In this document: piece by piece, positions 7,837 through 15,393 of the stretch
How the letters are laid out: each line of letters starts with the position of its first letter
Position numbering within the stretch: the stretch's first letter is position 1
Origin: DASQPR01 sp035263025
GTDB taxonomy: Bacteria > Actinomycetota > Actinomycetes > Mycobacteriales > Micromonosporaceae
NCBI GenBank assembly: GCA_035263025.1
Contig: DATFRR010000184.1
Coordinates: 1-21,186, forward strand
DNA: 21,186 bases
Reading direction: 5' to 3'
The notes under the pieces: model-generated
Told to the model about the DNA's origin: nothing
Database searches by the model: none
What the model saw: only the letters and a program-made list of their open reading frames with translations
Translations under genes and position numbers: made by a program

Positions 7837-8838
7837 TCAGTAGCGAGCGCGGAGCAGCCGAGAAGCGTCGACCGCCCAGTACGTCAGGATGATCGACGCG
7901 CCAGCGCGGCAGATTGACGTCAGGGTCTCGAGCATCACGCGCTCCCGGTCGAGCCAGCCGTTCGCGGCAGCCGCCTCGGCCATCGCATACTCGCCGGAAA
8001 CCTGGTACGCGGCCACCGGAACGTCCACCGACGCGACAACGGCGGCGAGCACGTCGAGATATGGCAGCGCTGGCTTGACCATGACGATGTCGGCGCCCTC
8101 GTCGATGTCCAACGCGACCTCGCGCAGTGCCTCACGAAAGTTCGCCGGATCCTGCTGGTAGGTGCGCCGGTCACCGTCCAGTGCGGACTCCACCGCCTCA
8201 CGGAACGGTCCGTAGAACGCCGATGCATATTTGGCCGCGTACGCGAGCACCGTCACGTCGGCGTACCCGGCTCTGTCAAGCGCATCGCGCACGACGGCGA
8301 CCTGGCCGTCCATCATGCCGGACGGACCGACCACATGAACCCCGGCGGCGGCCTGCGCGACCGCCATCTGCGCGTAGCGCGCGAGCGTCGCGTCGTTGTC
8401 CACGCGACCGTCCGGCGCGAGGACACCGCAGTGGCCGTGCGAGGTGAACTCGTCGAGGCACAGGTCGCCCATGACCACGGTGGAATCGCCGACCTCGGCA
8501 ATCACGTCGCGGATCGCCACGTTGAGAATGCCGTTCGGATCGGTGCCGCCGGACCCGATCTCGTCGCGTGTGGCCGGCACGCCGAACAGCATGATCCCGC
8601 CGACGCCGGCCGCTACCGCCTCCGCGGCAGCTTTGCGGAGCGACTCCCGCGAATGCTGGACGACGCCGGGCAGCGACGTGATCGCGCGCGGCTCGCCGAG
8701 ACCTTCCCGAACGAACATCGGCAAGACGAGTTGGGACGGCGCGACGCGGGTCTCTTCGACGAGGCGTCGCATCGCGGGCGTGGTCCGCAGCCGACGCGGA
8801 CGCACCCGCGGCGGCGTGACGTCGAATGGGGCGGTCAT
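7837..8838 (-). CDS. hemB: Porphobilinogen synthase (delta-aminolevulinate dehydratase)
   Basis: HemB condenses two 5-aminolevulinate molecules to porphobilinogen, step two of the pathway from glutamyl-tRNA after HemL, which is not in this window. The length of 333 residues is normal. The catalytic lysines are K203 in YAAKYASAFYGPF and K255 in IVMVKPALPYLD, the Schiff-base lysine. The metal-site segment is GDLCLDEFTSHGHCG, with C127, D129 and C137, a form between the all-cysteine zinc type and the aspartate-rich magnesium type. The ATG overlaps the hemD stop by 4 nt. It is the last gene of the rex-hem run; no simple terminator with a T tract follows, only the palindrome further downstream. 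Confidence 0.97.
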   Translation of the reverse strand: MTAPFDVTPPRVRPRRLRTTPAMRRLVEETRVAPSQLVLPMFVREGLGEPRAITSLPGVVQHSRESLRKAAAEAVAAGVGGIMLFGVPATRDEIGSGGTDPNGILNVAIRDVIAEVGDSTVVMGDLCLDEFTSHGHCGVLAPDGRVDNDATLARYAQMAVAQAAAGVHVVGPSGMMDGQVAVVRDALDRAGYADVTVLAYAAKYASAFYGPFREAVESALDGDRRTYQQDPANFREALREVALDIDEGADIVMVKPALPYLDVLAAVVASVDVPVAAYQVSGEYAMAEAAAANGWLDRERVMLETLTSICRAGASIILTYWAVDASRLLRARY

Positions 8839-10412
8839 CGGTACCTCAGCGCGGTCGGACCTTGCACCTTCGCGCCGCGCCGTGACTTCGCCGGCATCGA
8901 GGCGAGACGCTCGCGCAATTCGATGGCGTAGTTCGCGAGCGCCTCCACGAGATCCGGGACGGCCGCGTGCGTCGGTTGGGCGTCGACACGCAACCCGGCC
9001 TCGGCCGCCGTCTCCGCGGTCTTCGGACCGATCACCGCGACGACCGTACGAGCGTGTGGCTTGCCCGCGATGCCGACCAGGTTCTTCACGGTGGACGAGG
9101 ACGTGAACAGCACCGCGTCGAATCCGCCGCTCTTGATCGCATCGCGGATCTCGGCGGCCGGTGGCGCCGCGCGCACCGTGCGGTAGGCGGTCACGTCGTC
9201 GACCTCCCAGCCACGCTCGATCAAACCGGCGGCGAGGGTCTCGGTCGCGATGTCGGCACGGGGAAGCAGCACACGACCGACCGGGTCGAGTATGTCGTCG
9301 TGCGGAGAGAACTCAGCCAGCAGACCTTCGGATGACTGGGTCGTGGGCATCAGCTCGGGTTGGATGCCGAACGCGCGGACCGCGTCGGCGGTCGCCTCGC
9401 CGATGCATGCGATCTTCACGCCACCGAAGCTGCGCGCATCCAGGCCATGCTCGGCGAACTTCTCCCACACCGCGCGCACCGCGTTGACCGAGGTGAACAC
9501 GACCCACGCATAGCGGCCGTCGACGAGTCCCTTCACCGCGCGCTCCATCTGCGCCGGCGTCCGTGGTGGCTCGACGGCGATCGTCGGCACCTCACACGGG
9601 ATCGCGCCGTATGCTCGCAGCAGCTCGCTCATCATGCCGGCCTGTTCCTTGGTGCGTGGAACGAGCACCTTCCAGCCGTAGAGCGGCCGGTTCTCCCACC
9701 AGCTCAGCTTCTCGCGGTGCGTGACACCGGCGCCCACCGTCAGCACGACGCGTCCGGTGAATCCGAGCGCCGCGGCCACCACGCTGTCCACAGTGGACGT
9801 CGTGGTGTACTGCGTTTCGCCGGTGCCGTCGCCGGTCACCGCGATCGCCGTGGTCGGTTCCAGGCCGGCGGCGAGCAGACCGTCGCGTACCGCTCCGAGG
9901 TCGCCCGCGTCGACGGCAAGTGCCACCGAGCCACGGACCGCCGCGGCGGCCAGCCCGTCGAAGTCGAGCGCGGCGACGTCGTCGACGTCCGCCGACGTAC
10001 GGACGCCGGCCAGCGGTACGCCCGCATAGGTCGCCACACCGGCGGCCTGGGACACGCCCGGCACAACCTCGAACTGCACAGCAGTCCGCGCGACTGCCTG
10101 CACCTCTTTGACCACCGACTCGTGACCGAACGGATCGCCGGCCACCAGATGCACCGCGTGCAGGCCGGAGCGCGCCGCCGACAGCAGAACCTTTGCGACG
10201 TCGCCCGGCGCGCCCTCGGCCGGGCTGAATTCCGCCTCGGCCGGCGTGATCTGGCGGATCGAGGTCAGGATCGGCTCGGAGACGGTCCGGTCGAAGACCA
10301 CGTGGTCAACGGCGGAAAGCGCGTCGTATGCGCGACGCGTCAGCAGGCCCGGGTCGCCCGGACCGGCGCCAACGAAACTGATCCGGCCGGTGGTCTTGCG
10401 GGTGCGGGTCAT
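8835..10412 (-). CDS. hemD: Fusion of SUMT-like methyltransferase and uroporphyrinogen-III synthase
   Basis: A 525-residue two-domain protein. Residues about 11-235 resemble uroporphyrinogen-III C-methyltransferase (CobA/CysG), with VGAGPGDPGLLT at 14-25, AGDPF at 91-95 and FEVVPG at 114-119. Residues about 245-500 are uroporphyrinogen-III synthase, which closes hydroxymethylbilane with inversion of ring D (VFTSVNAVRAVWEKF, VLFTSSSTVKNL, VAVIGPKTAETA). The tail is basic. The methyltransferase half lacks the usual FGRGGEE after GDPF and the HR pair after the AYAGIPL-like segment. The true start is ATG 10412, which overlaps the hemC stop by 4 nt; the open frame upstream is hemC read out of frame. 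Synthase activity is expected; methyltransferase activity is doubtful. Confidence 0.93.
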   Translation of the reverse strand: MTRTRKTTGRISFVGAGPGDPGLLTRRAYDALSAVDHVVFDRTVSEPILTSIRQITPAEAEFSPAEGAPGDVAKVLLSAARSGLHAVHLVAGDPFGHESVVKEVQAVARTAVQFEVVPGVSQAAGVATYAGVPLAGVRTSADVDDVAALDFDGLAAAAVRGSVALAVDAGDLGAVRDGLLAAGLEPTTAIAVTGDGTGETQYTTTSTVDSVVAAALGFTGRVVLTVGAGVTHREKLSWWENRPLYGWKVLVPRTKEQAGMMSELLRAYGAIPCEVPTIAVEPPRTPAQMERAVKGLVDGRYAWVVFTSVNAVRAVWEKFAEHGLDARSFGGVKIACIGEATADAVRAFGIQPELMPTTQSSEGLLAEFSPHDDILDPVGRVLLPRADIATETLAAGLIERGWEVDDVTAYRTVRAAPPAAEIRDAIKSGGFDAVLFTSSSTVKNLVGIAGKPHARTVVAVIGPKTAETAAEAGLRVDAQPTHAAVPDLVEALANYAIELRERLASMPAKSRRGAKVQGPTALRYR

Positions 10413-11317
10413 GCATCCACTCCCAGTACTTTGTCGGCACCGGCGGCGAGCAGGTCTTCGGCAAGCAGTCGGCCAACCTGTTCGGCGTCGGCGAGCGTTC
10501 CGGTGCGGGACAGTCGGAGGGCAACACGCCCATCCGGGCTGTAGACCGCACCGCGCAGGTGAATCTGTTGTGTCGAGTCGATGTTCGCGAGCCCGGCGAC
10601 CGGTGCGGAGCACCCCGCTTCGAGCGTCGCGAGCAGCGCACGCTCGGCGGTCACCGCGGCCCGGGTCTCGGGGTGATCGAGCTTAGACAGCGCGTCGAGC
10701 AAGTCAAAATCCGTTGCCCGGCACTCCACAGCCAGCGCGCCCTGCGCCGGGGCCGGCAGCATCAGCGACGGATCGAGGATCTCGCTGACCTCGGCCGAGC
10801 GACCAAGCCGTACGAGCCCGGCATGCGCGATCACCACGGCGTCGAACTCGCCGGACGTGACCTTGCGGAGCCGCGTGTCGACGTTGCCGCGGATCGGTAC
10901 GACGTCGAGCGGCAACCCCAACGCGTTCAACTGCGCGATGCGGCGCACCGCGCCGGTGCCGACCCGAGCTCCGGCCGGAAGCTCGGCGAGGGTGCGTCGG
11001 TCGCGAGCCACGAGCGCGTCCCGCGGATCGGCTCGCTGCGGGATGGCCGGAATGACGAGCCCATCCGGCTGCGCGGTGGGCAGATCCTTGTACGAGTGCA
11101 CCGCGATGTCGATTTCCTTGGCGGCCAGCGCGTCCCGCAGCGCGGAGACGAACACGCCGACGCCGAGCTTCGCGACTGGCTTGGACGAACGGTCGCCGGG
11201 CGTGACGATCTCGACGAGTTCGACGTCGACGCCGAGGTGTTGGCGCACCGCGTCGGCGACCAGACCGCTCTGCGCCAAGGCAAGCGCGCTGCCGCGGGTG
11301 CCAAGACGGATCGTCAT
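10409..11317 (-). CDS. hemC: Hydroxymethylbilane synthase (porphobilinogen deaminase)
   Basis: HemC links four porphobilinogens into hydroxymethylbilane, the substrate of the next gene. At 302 residues it has the normal length. The dipyrromethane cofactor cysteine is C236 in LEAGCSAPV, the catalytic aspartate is D78 in HSYKDLPT, and the arginine-rich cofactor loop is present as VGTGAVRRIAQL and IRGNVDTRL. The N-terminus LGTRGSALALAQ is typical. The ATG at 11317 overlaps the hemA stop by 4 nt, and its own stop overlaps hemD by 4 nt. Confidence 0.97.
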   Translation of the reverse strand: MTIRLGTRGSALALAQSGLVADAVRQHLGVDVELVEIVTPGDRSSKPVAKLGVGVFVSALRDALAAKEIDIAVHSYKDLPTAQPDGLVIPAIPQRADPRDALVARDRRTLAELPAGARVGTGAVRRIAQLNALGLPLDVVPIRGNVDTRLRKVTSGEFDAVVIAHAGLVRLGRSAEVSEILDPSLMLPAPAQGALAVECRATDFDLLDALSKLDHPETRAAVTAERALLATLEAGCSAPVAGLANIDSTQQIHLRGAVYSPDGRVALRLSRTGTLADAEQVGRLLAEDLLAAGADKVLGVDA

Positions 11318-12630
11318 TCCGGCTCACCACCCGTGTCGTACACGTCCGGAACGTCCGCCGCGGTCGCGGCGCCGGGTGGCACGTCGAGCCCGAACAGCTC
11401 ACGCAACGCTCGCGCGTAGCGATCCCCGCCCGGCTCGGCGGCCAGCTCGCGCACCCGTACGGTCGGCTGATGCAACAGTCGCCGCACCACCCGACGCAGG
11501 GTGTGCGCGATCTCGGCGCGCGCCTCGTCGGTCAGTTCCGGCAGCCGGTGCCGCAACCGGGCAAGCTCGGCGCCGACCACGTCGTCAGCGCGTGCGCGTA
11601 GCGCCGCCACCGTTGGCACGACGTCGACACCGCGGCGCACCATGCGGTACGCCTCGATCTCGGCCGCGACGATCGCCTCGACCGCGGTCGCGTCGTCGGT
11701 CATCCCGAACGCGCCACCCGCCCCACCGCTAGCCTCCTGAGCAAGCAGCTCCATGTCGATCAACGTGACGCCGGCAAGCGCCGCTACCGCGGGGTCGACG
11801 TCACGCGGTACGGCCAGATCAAGCAGGACGACGGGCACCCGCACGTGCGCCGGCGTGATCACATGCCCGGTCGCGGCCGTGGCGCTGACCACCAAATCGA
11901 CGCGCGCGATGGTCTCGGTGAGGGCCTCGAACGGTACGGCCGTCGCGTCGTAGAGCGCAGCGAGCCGCTCGGCGCGCGCCGCGTCCCGATTAGTCACGTA
12001 GAGCGCACCGACTTCGGCGCGCCGTAGCGTCGCGGCGGCAAGTGCGCCCATCGAACCGGCGCCGACCACGAGCGCGCTCCGCCCGGCCACGGTGCCATCC
12101 AGTTGCCTGCCGGCGTAGCTCAACGCCGCGGTCACCACGTTCTGGCCGGCCCGGTCGATCCCGGTCTCGGCGTGTGCCCGCTTGCCGACCCGCAGCGCCT
12201 GCTGCATCACGTCGTGGATGAGGCGGCCGGCGGTGTCTCGCGCGGTGGCTAGGGCGTACGCGTCGCGAAGCTGCCCGAGCACCTGCGACTCACCGATGAC
12301 CATCGACTCGAGGCCGGTCGCGACCCGGAACGCGTGCCGTGCCGCCTCGGCCTCGACGTGGACGTAGAGATGTGGCGCGAGTTCTGCGGGCTCGCAGCCA
12401 GCGCGCGCCGCGAGCACCGCCGCGACGTCAGCGAGCCCGCCGTGGAAGGCGGACACCCCGGCGTACACCTCGACGCGATTGCACGTCGACAACACCATTG
12501 CCTCGTTGACGTACGGCCGGCTCACCAGCTCGGTCAGCAGGCTCGGGGTGTCCGCCGGTGTGGCCGCGAGCCGCTCGAGAAGCGCGACGTTCGCGGTCCG
12601 GTACGACGCACCGACGACCAGCAGGTTCAC
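11314..12630 (-). CDS. hemA: Glutamyl-tRNA reductase
   Basis: HemA reduces glutamyl-tRNA(Glu) with NADPH to glutamate-1-semialdehyde, the first committed and usually rate-limiting step of C5 heme synthesis. The protein is 438 residues from GTG 12630. The nucleophile C50 sits in VLSTCNRVEVYAG, MVIGESQVLGQ follows, and the NADP-binding loop is VVGAGSMGALAA. The C-terminal helical dimerisation domain is present. GTG 12630 is chosen because the family begins at NLLVVGASYRTA and the codon overlaps the rex stop by 4 nt (GTGA). Control is likely through the Rex operator upstream of rex. Confidence 0.97.
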   Translation of the reverse strand: MNLLVVGASYRTANVALLERLAATPADTPSLLTELVSRPYVNEAMVLSTCNRVEVYAGVSAFHGGLADVAAVLAARAGCEPAELAPHLYVHVEAEAARHAFRVATGLESMVIGESQVLGQLRDAYALATARDTAGRLIHDVMQQALRVGKRAHAETGIDRAGQNVVTAALSYAGRQLDGTVAGRSALVVGAGSMGALAAATLRRAEVGALYVTNRDAARAERLAALYDATAVPFEALTETIARVDLVVSATAATGHVITPAHVRVPVVLLDLAVPRDVDPAVAALAGVTLIDMELLAQEASGGAGGAFGMTDDATAVEAIVAAEIEAYRMVRRGVDVVPTVAALRARADDVVGAELARLRHRLPELTDEARAEIAHTLRRVVRRLLHQPTVRVRELAAEPGGDRYARALRELFGLDVPPGAATAADVPDVYDTGGEPE

Positions 12631-13388
12631 GTGGCCACCGCCTCCGAATCCGATACCGCCGTCGCGTTGAGGGACGGAAGCGCCGTCAACGACGCCTTTC
12701 GATGCTCGTGGAACGACAGGATCTGCAGCTCGATGGCGAGATCCACCTTGCGTACGTCCACGCCGTCCGGGACCGACAGCACGCACGGTGCGAAGTTCAG
12801 AATGCTGGTTACGCCGCACGCAACGAGGTCGTCTACCACCAACTGTGCCGCGGCGACCGGGGTGGCGACCACGGCGATGGAGATGTGCTCGGCCGCGACG
12901 ACCTCGGCAAGCTCCGAGATGTGGTGCACGGCAAGGCCGTTGACCGGCTCGCCGACCCGGGCCGGGTCCGCGTCGAAGAGCGCCGCGATCCGAAACCCGC
13001 GGCTGACGAAGCCGCCGTAGTTGGCCAGTGCGTGGCCGAGATTACCGACACCGACGAGGGCAACCGCGCGACCTTGGTTCAGCCCAAGGACCGTTTCGAT
13101 CTGCTCGATCAGCAGTGCCACGTCATAGCCGACGCCCCGCGTGCCGTACGAGCCGAGGTGCGACAGATCCTTGCGCAGCTTGGCGGAGTTCACGCCGGCC
13201 ACCGACGCAAGCCCCTCGCTGGACACCGTGTCGTGCCCGGTGTCGGCGAGATTGTGCAGCGCTCGCAGATATTCCGGCAGCCGAGCGATCGTTGCTTCCG
13301 GCAGATCCGGGAACGCGTTCGTTGGCGGGATCGGATGCGACGCGCCAAGTCCATCCGACGGGTACGGCTCCCGTTGACGATCGCTCAC
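12627..13388 (-). CDS. rex: Redox-sensing transcriptional repressor Rex
   Basis: Rex is a dimeric repressor that leaves DNA when NADH binds, sensing NADH/NAD+. The protein is 253 residues: a winged helix at about 33-90 with the recognition stretch VNSAKLRKDLSHLGSYGTRG, then a Rossmann NAD(H) domain with VGVGNLGHALANYGG at about 112-126, and a C-terminal swapped helix ending ILSFHEHR. The GTG at 13388 has GAGGA about 7 nt upstream. In Streptomyces coelicolor Rex represses its own rex-hem operon and cydABCD; the same arrangement and an operator are visible here. Confidence 0.97.
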   Translation of the reverse strand: MSDRQREPYPSDGLGASHPIPPTNAFPDLPEATIARLPEYLRALHNLADTGHDTVSSEGLASVAGVNSAKLRKDLSHLGSYGTRGVGYDVALLIEQIETVLGLNQGRAVALVGVGNLGHALANYGGFVSRGFRIAALFDADPARVGEPVNGLAVHHISELAEVVAAEHISIAVVATPVAAAQLVVDDLVACGVTSILNFAPCVLSVPDGVDVRKVDLAIELQILSFHEHRKASLTALPSLNATAVSDSEAVAT

Positions 13389-13480
13389 GCGCGTCCTCGC
13401 TTCGCTCCGGACGCGCCCAACGCGCCGCCGCGCCGGGCGACATGGTTGGCTCGCTGATGCTGGCCAAGACGCTTGCTCAT
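13385..13480 (-). CDS. Possible 31-codon leader ORF in front of rex
   Basis: ATG 13480 with GGAG 4 nt upstream opens a frame of 31 codons whose TGA overlaps the rex GTG (GTGA, 4 nt). The product would be very basic (MSKRLGQHQ at the start, KRGRA at the end). The frame stays open further upstream (ATG 13543), past the predicted promoter. This is the same coupling geometry as the hem junctions, but a short open frame is expected by chance at this GC. I do not recognise the sequence. Confidence 0.22.
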   Translation of the reverse strand: MSKRLGQHQRANHVARRGGALGASGAKRGRA

Positions 13481-13615
13481 GTGACTCCGTGCCGCCGTGA
13501 CCGGGCCGCCCGTCCGCCGACGACGATCCGAATCGATATCCATCTGGTACGCGGCTGCCAGCCGCGCTGCGTGGCGCTCGTCACGTTCCGTGCGGACAAC
13601 GCTCGCCGCAGTCAC

Positions 13616-13644
13616 AGCGTAGGCGCTTGTGAAGGCGTGCACAA
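13616..13644 (-). promoter_or_regulatory. Predicted rex-hem operon promoter
   Basis: On the minus strand TTGTGC (13644-13639) and TACGCT (13621-13616) are separated by 17 nt, a good spacing for a housekeeping promoter. The Rex operator covers the -35 box and much of the spacer. Transcription would begin near 13609, giving a 5' leader of about 220 nt before rex. Confidence 0.55.
13627..13644 (-). promoter_or_regulatory. Rex operator (ROP site)
   Basis: TTGTGAAGGCGTGCACAA is an 18-nt near-palindrome. It matches TTGTGAA-N4-TTCACAA at 13 of 14 defined positions, and the Streptomyces core TGTGAACGCGTTCACA at 14 of 16. It sits on the predicted rex promoter, so binding would block RNA polymerase. 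This is direct sequence support for autoregulation of rex-hemACDB by Rex. Confidence 0.82.
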
Positions 13645-13979
13645 ATCGCGATCTTGATGACGCCAACACCGTCGGACGGAACGGATCTCCTCGTCGGAAT
13701 GCCCGGCGCGAAGACGTTCGCGGCGCCGACGCGGGCCGGCCCGCGTCCGTGCCGCGAGGACACCGCGTCAGTATTGCGCAAAACCGACTTATCATGCTAC
13801 TTCGGTTGATCGAACCTCAGCAGATTCTGCCGCTCGGGCCCGCGGAGGGCAGCGCCATACACGGCGCGCACGCCGCCGTGCGCGGCGGGAACACGTCCGG
13901 CCGCGGCGTGCGGCGCCCCGCCGGGCCACACCGGCCGGGGTCACGGCAGGCGCAACCTGGGTAGGGCTAACCCGACCGC

Positions 13980-14002
13980 GGATCCGGCAGTCCGCCGGAT
14001 CC
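13980..14002. promoter_or_regulatory. Perfect inverted repeat in front of the histidine kinase
   Basis: GGATCCGGC-AGTCC-GCCGGATCC is a perfect 9-bp dyad with a 5-nt centre. It lies 33 nt before the kinase ATG, where the -35 box of the predicted leaderless promoter would fall. It may be an operator; as RNA it would not be in the transcript if initiation is at the ATG. Confidence 0.45.
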
Positions 14003-14022
14003 CGATCGACCACCGCTCCGCC

Positions 14023-14028
14023 TACTGT
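14023..14028 (+). promoter_or_regulatory. Candidate -10 element (TACTGT) of the kinase operon
   Basis: TACTGT fits TANNNT and ends 6 nt before ATG 14035, the geometry of a leaderless transcript. The only purine-rich run (GAGG) is 1 nt from the ATG, too close to act as a ribosome-binding site. No good -35 box is seen. Confidence 0.4.
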
Positions 14029-14034
14029 CGAGGC

Positions 14035-15393
14035 ATGGCAAGCCCGAATCGCACCGCTGGCCCGGTGCCACCATCGCAGAGCACGATCGACTACGCGTCG
14101 CCCGCCGCATCCGGCGAGCGCCGGGGCGGGGTGTTCCGTCAGCTCGGCGTCGACACGATCTACTCGGTCTTCGGCATGCCGCTCGCCGTGGTCGGGTTTT
14201 CGTTGTGCTTAACGCTCATGGTGGCCGGCCTCGGCCTGTCCATCACGTTCATCGGCCTGCCGATCATGGCGATCGCGATCGACCTCACGCGTGGCTTCGC
14301 CGACCTGCACCGGTGGAACCTTCAGTCGGTATTGGGTCGGCGCGTCGCGCGTCCGCGGTATCTCACCGCGGTGCCCGGTTCGGGATGGGTACGACGGATG
14401 CTCCGGCCGCTCCGCGATCCACAATCGTGGCTTGACTTCGCTGCCGTACTCATCGACCTGCCGCTGTCGATCGTGGCGTTCGTCTTCACCGTCGTCTGGT
14501 GGTCCGGCACGGTGGCCGGCATCACCTCGGCGGCGTACGAGTGGGCCATCCCGTACGGTCCGAACAACCACTCGCTGGCGTACCTGATCGGGCTCCACGA
14601 GACGTACGCCAACCGGGTCTTGGTCCAGACCGGCATCGGTCTGATCATGTTGTTCACGCTGATTCCGGTCACGCGGATGTCCGCGCTGCTGCGGGCGTAC
14701 CCGGCTCTCGGTCTGCTGTCGGGCATCGCGGAGATGCGGCAGGAGATCGTCGGGCTGCAGGAGCGCAACGTCGACCTCGCCGACCAGAAGCAGGCCGCGG
14801 CGGCCGCCGAGACGAGCGCGCTGCGGCGCATCGAGCGCGACATCCACGACGGGCCGCAACAGCGACTGGTACGCGTCGCGATGGACCTCGGGCGGGTACG
14901 CCAGCAGCTCGACACCGACCCGGACGCGGCACGCACGACGATCGACGAGATCCTCGGCCAGACCCGCGAGACGCTCGACGAACTCCGTGCACTGTCGCGC
15001 GGCATCGCACCGCCGGTGCTGACCGACCGCGGGCTCGCCGCGGCCCTTGCCGCCCTCGCCGGTCGCAGCCCGGTGCCGATCGACCTGCGGCTGCCGGCCG
15101 ACCTCGGTCGGCTTGACCCGAACACCGAGACCACCGTCTACTTCGTGGTCGCCGAGGCGCTCACGAACGTCGCGAAGCACAGCAACGCCGACGTTGGCGC
15201 GGTCCGCGTCGACCTCGATCCGGGCACGGTTGCCGCGTCGATCGCGGACAACGGGGTCGGCGGTGCCAGCATCAGCAAGGGCCACGGACTCGCCGGGCTC
15301 GCCGACCGGGTTCGCGCGGCCGGCGGCACGCTGGACGTGACGAGCCCGGCCGGTGGGCCGACGGAGATCCGTGTGGTGCTTCCGTGCGGGTGA
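14035..15393 (+). CDS. Two-component sensor histidine kinase (HisKA_3/NarL-partner type)
   Basis: A 452-residue membrane kinase. The N-terminal putative sensor region (about 33-220) has four hydrophobic segments near 46-64, 65-84, 137-160 and 199-214, with only short loops outside. A coiled linker (232-265) leads to the dimerisation domain with phospho-acceptor H271 in ERDIHDGPQQRL, then the ATPase with E374 and N378 in AEALTNVAKHS and the G boxes DNGVGG (405-410) and GHGLAGLADRV. The sensor layout resembles the putative sensor domain common in actinobacterial kinases; the signal is unknown. It overlaps the response regulator gene by 10 nt, so the two are one unit. Confidence 0.93.
   Translation: MASPNRTAGPVPPSQSTIDYASPAASGERRGGVFRQLGVDTIYSVFGMPLAVVGFSLCLTLMVAGLGLSITFIGLPIMAIAIDLTRGFADLHRWNLQSVLGRRVARPRYLTAVPGSGWVRRMLRPLRDPQSWLDFAAVLIDLPLSIVAFVFTVVWWSGTVAGITSAAYEWAIPYGPNNHSLAYLIGLHETYANRVLVQTGIGLIMLFTLIPVTRMSALLRAYPALGLLSGIAEMRQEIVGLQERNVDLADQKQAAAAAETSALRRIERDIHDGPQQRLVRVAMDLGRVRQQLDTDPDAARTTIDEILGQTRETLDELRALSRGIAPPVLTDRGLAAALAALAGRSPVPIDLRLPADLGRLDPNTETTVYFVVAEALTNVAKHSNADVGAVRVDLDPGTVAASIADNGVGGASISKGHGLAGLADRVRAAGGTLDVTSPAGGPTEIRVVLPCG

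Larger units (their letters stand above)
13389..14034. other. Divergent intergenic region between rex and the histidine kinase
   Basis: This 646-bp stretch has no convincing protein gene apart from the possible rex leader. It holds the rex promoter and operator (13616-13644), a relatively AT-rich patch at 13770-13830 with the palindrome TTGCGCAA (13774-13781), GC-rich dyads CGCGCAC-N6-GTGCGCG (13865-13884) and CCCCGCCGG to CCGGCCGGGG (13916-13940, one bulge), and the perfect hairpin at 13980-14002 in front of the kinase. Beyond these I see nothing I can assign. Confidence 0.7.

Noticed and set aside
7588..7917. 109-codon + strand open frame over the palindrome
   Set aside because: Ends inside hemB on the opposite strand, has no ribosome-binding site and is explained better by the inverted repeat; kept only as a note on the GYIWA reading.
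9360..10544. Long + strand open frame opposite hemD
   Set aside because: Antisense shadow of a well-supported enzyme gene; arginine/histidine-rich composition and no recognisable domain.
10413..10613. N-terminal extension of hemD
   Set aside because: It is hemC read in another frame; the methyltransferase domain begins right after ATG 10412.
12631..12819. N-terminal extension of hemA
   Set aside because: It is rex read in another frame; the family begins at GTG 12630, which forms the 4-nt overlap.
13629..13964. 111-codon + strand open frame between rex and the kinase
   Set aside because: Begins inside the Rex operator, has no ribosome-binding site and a low-complexity basic composition.
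14209..15285. 358-codon - strand open frame opposite the histidine kinase
   Set aside because: Antisense to a gene with all kinase boxes intact.
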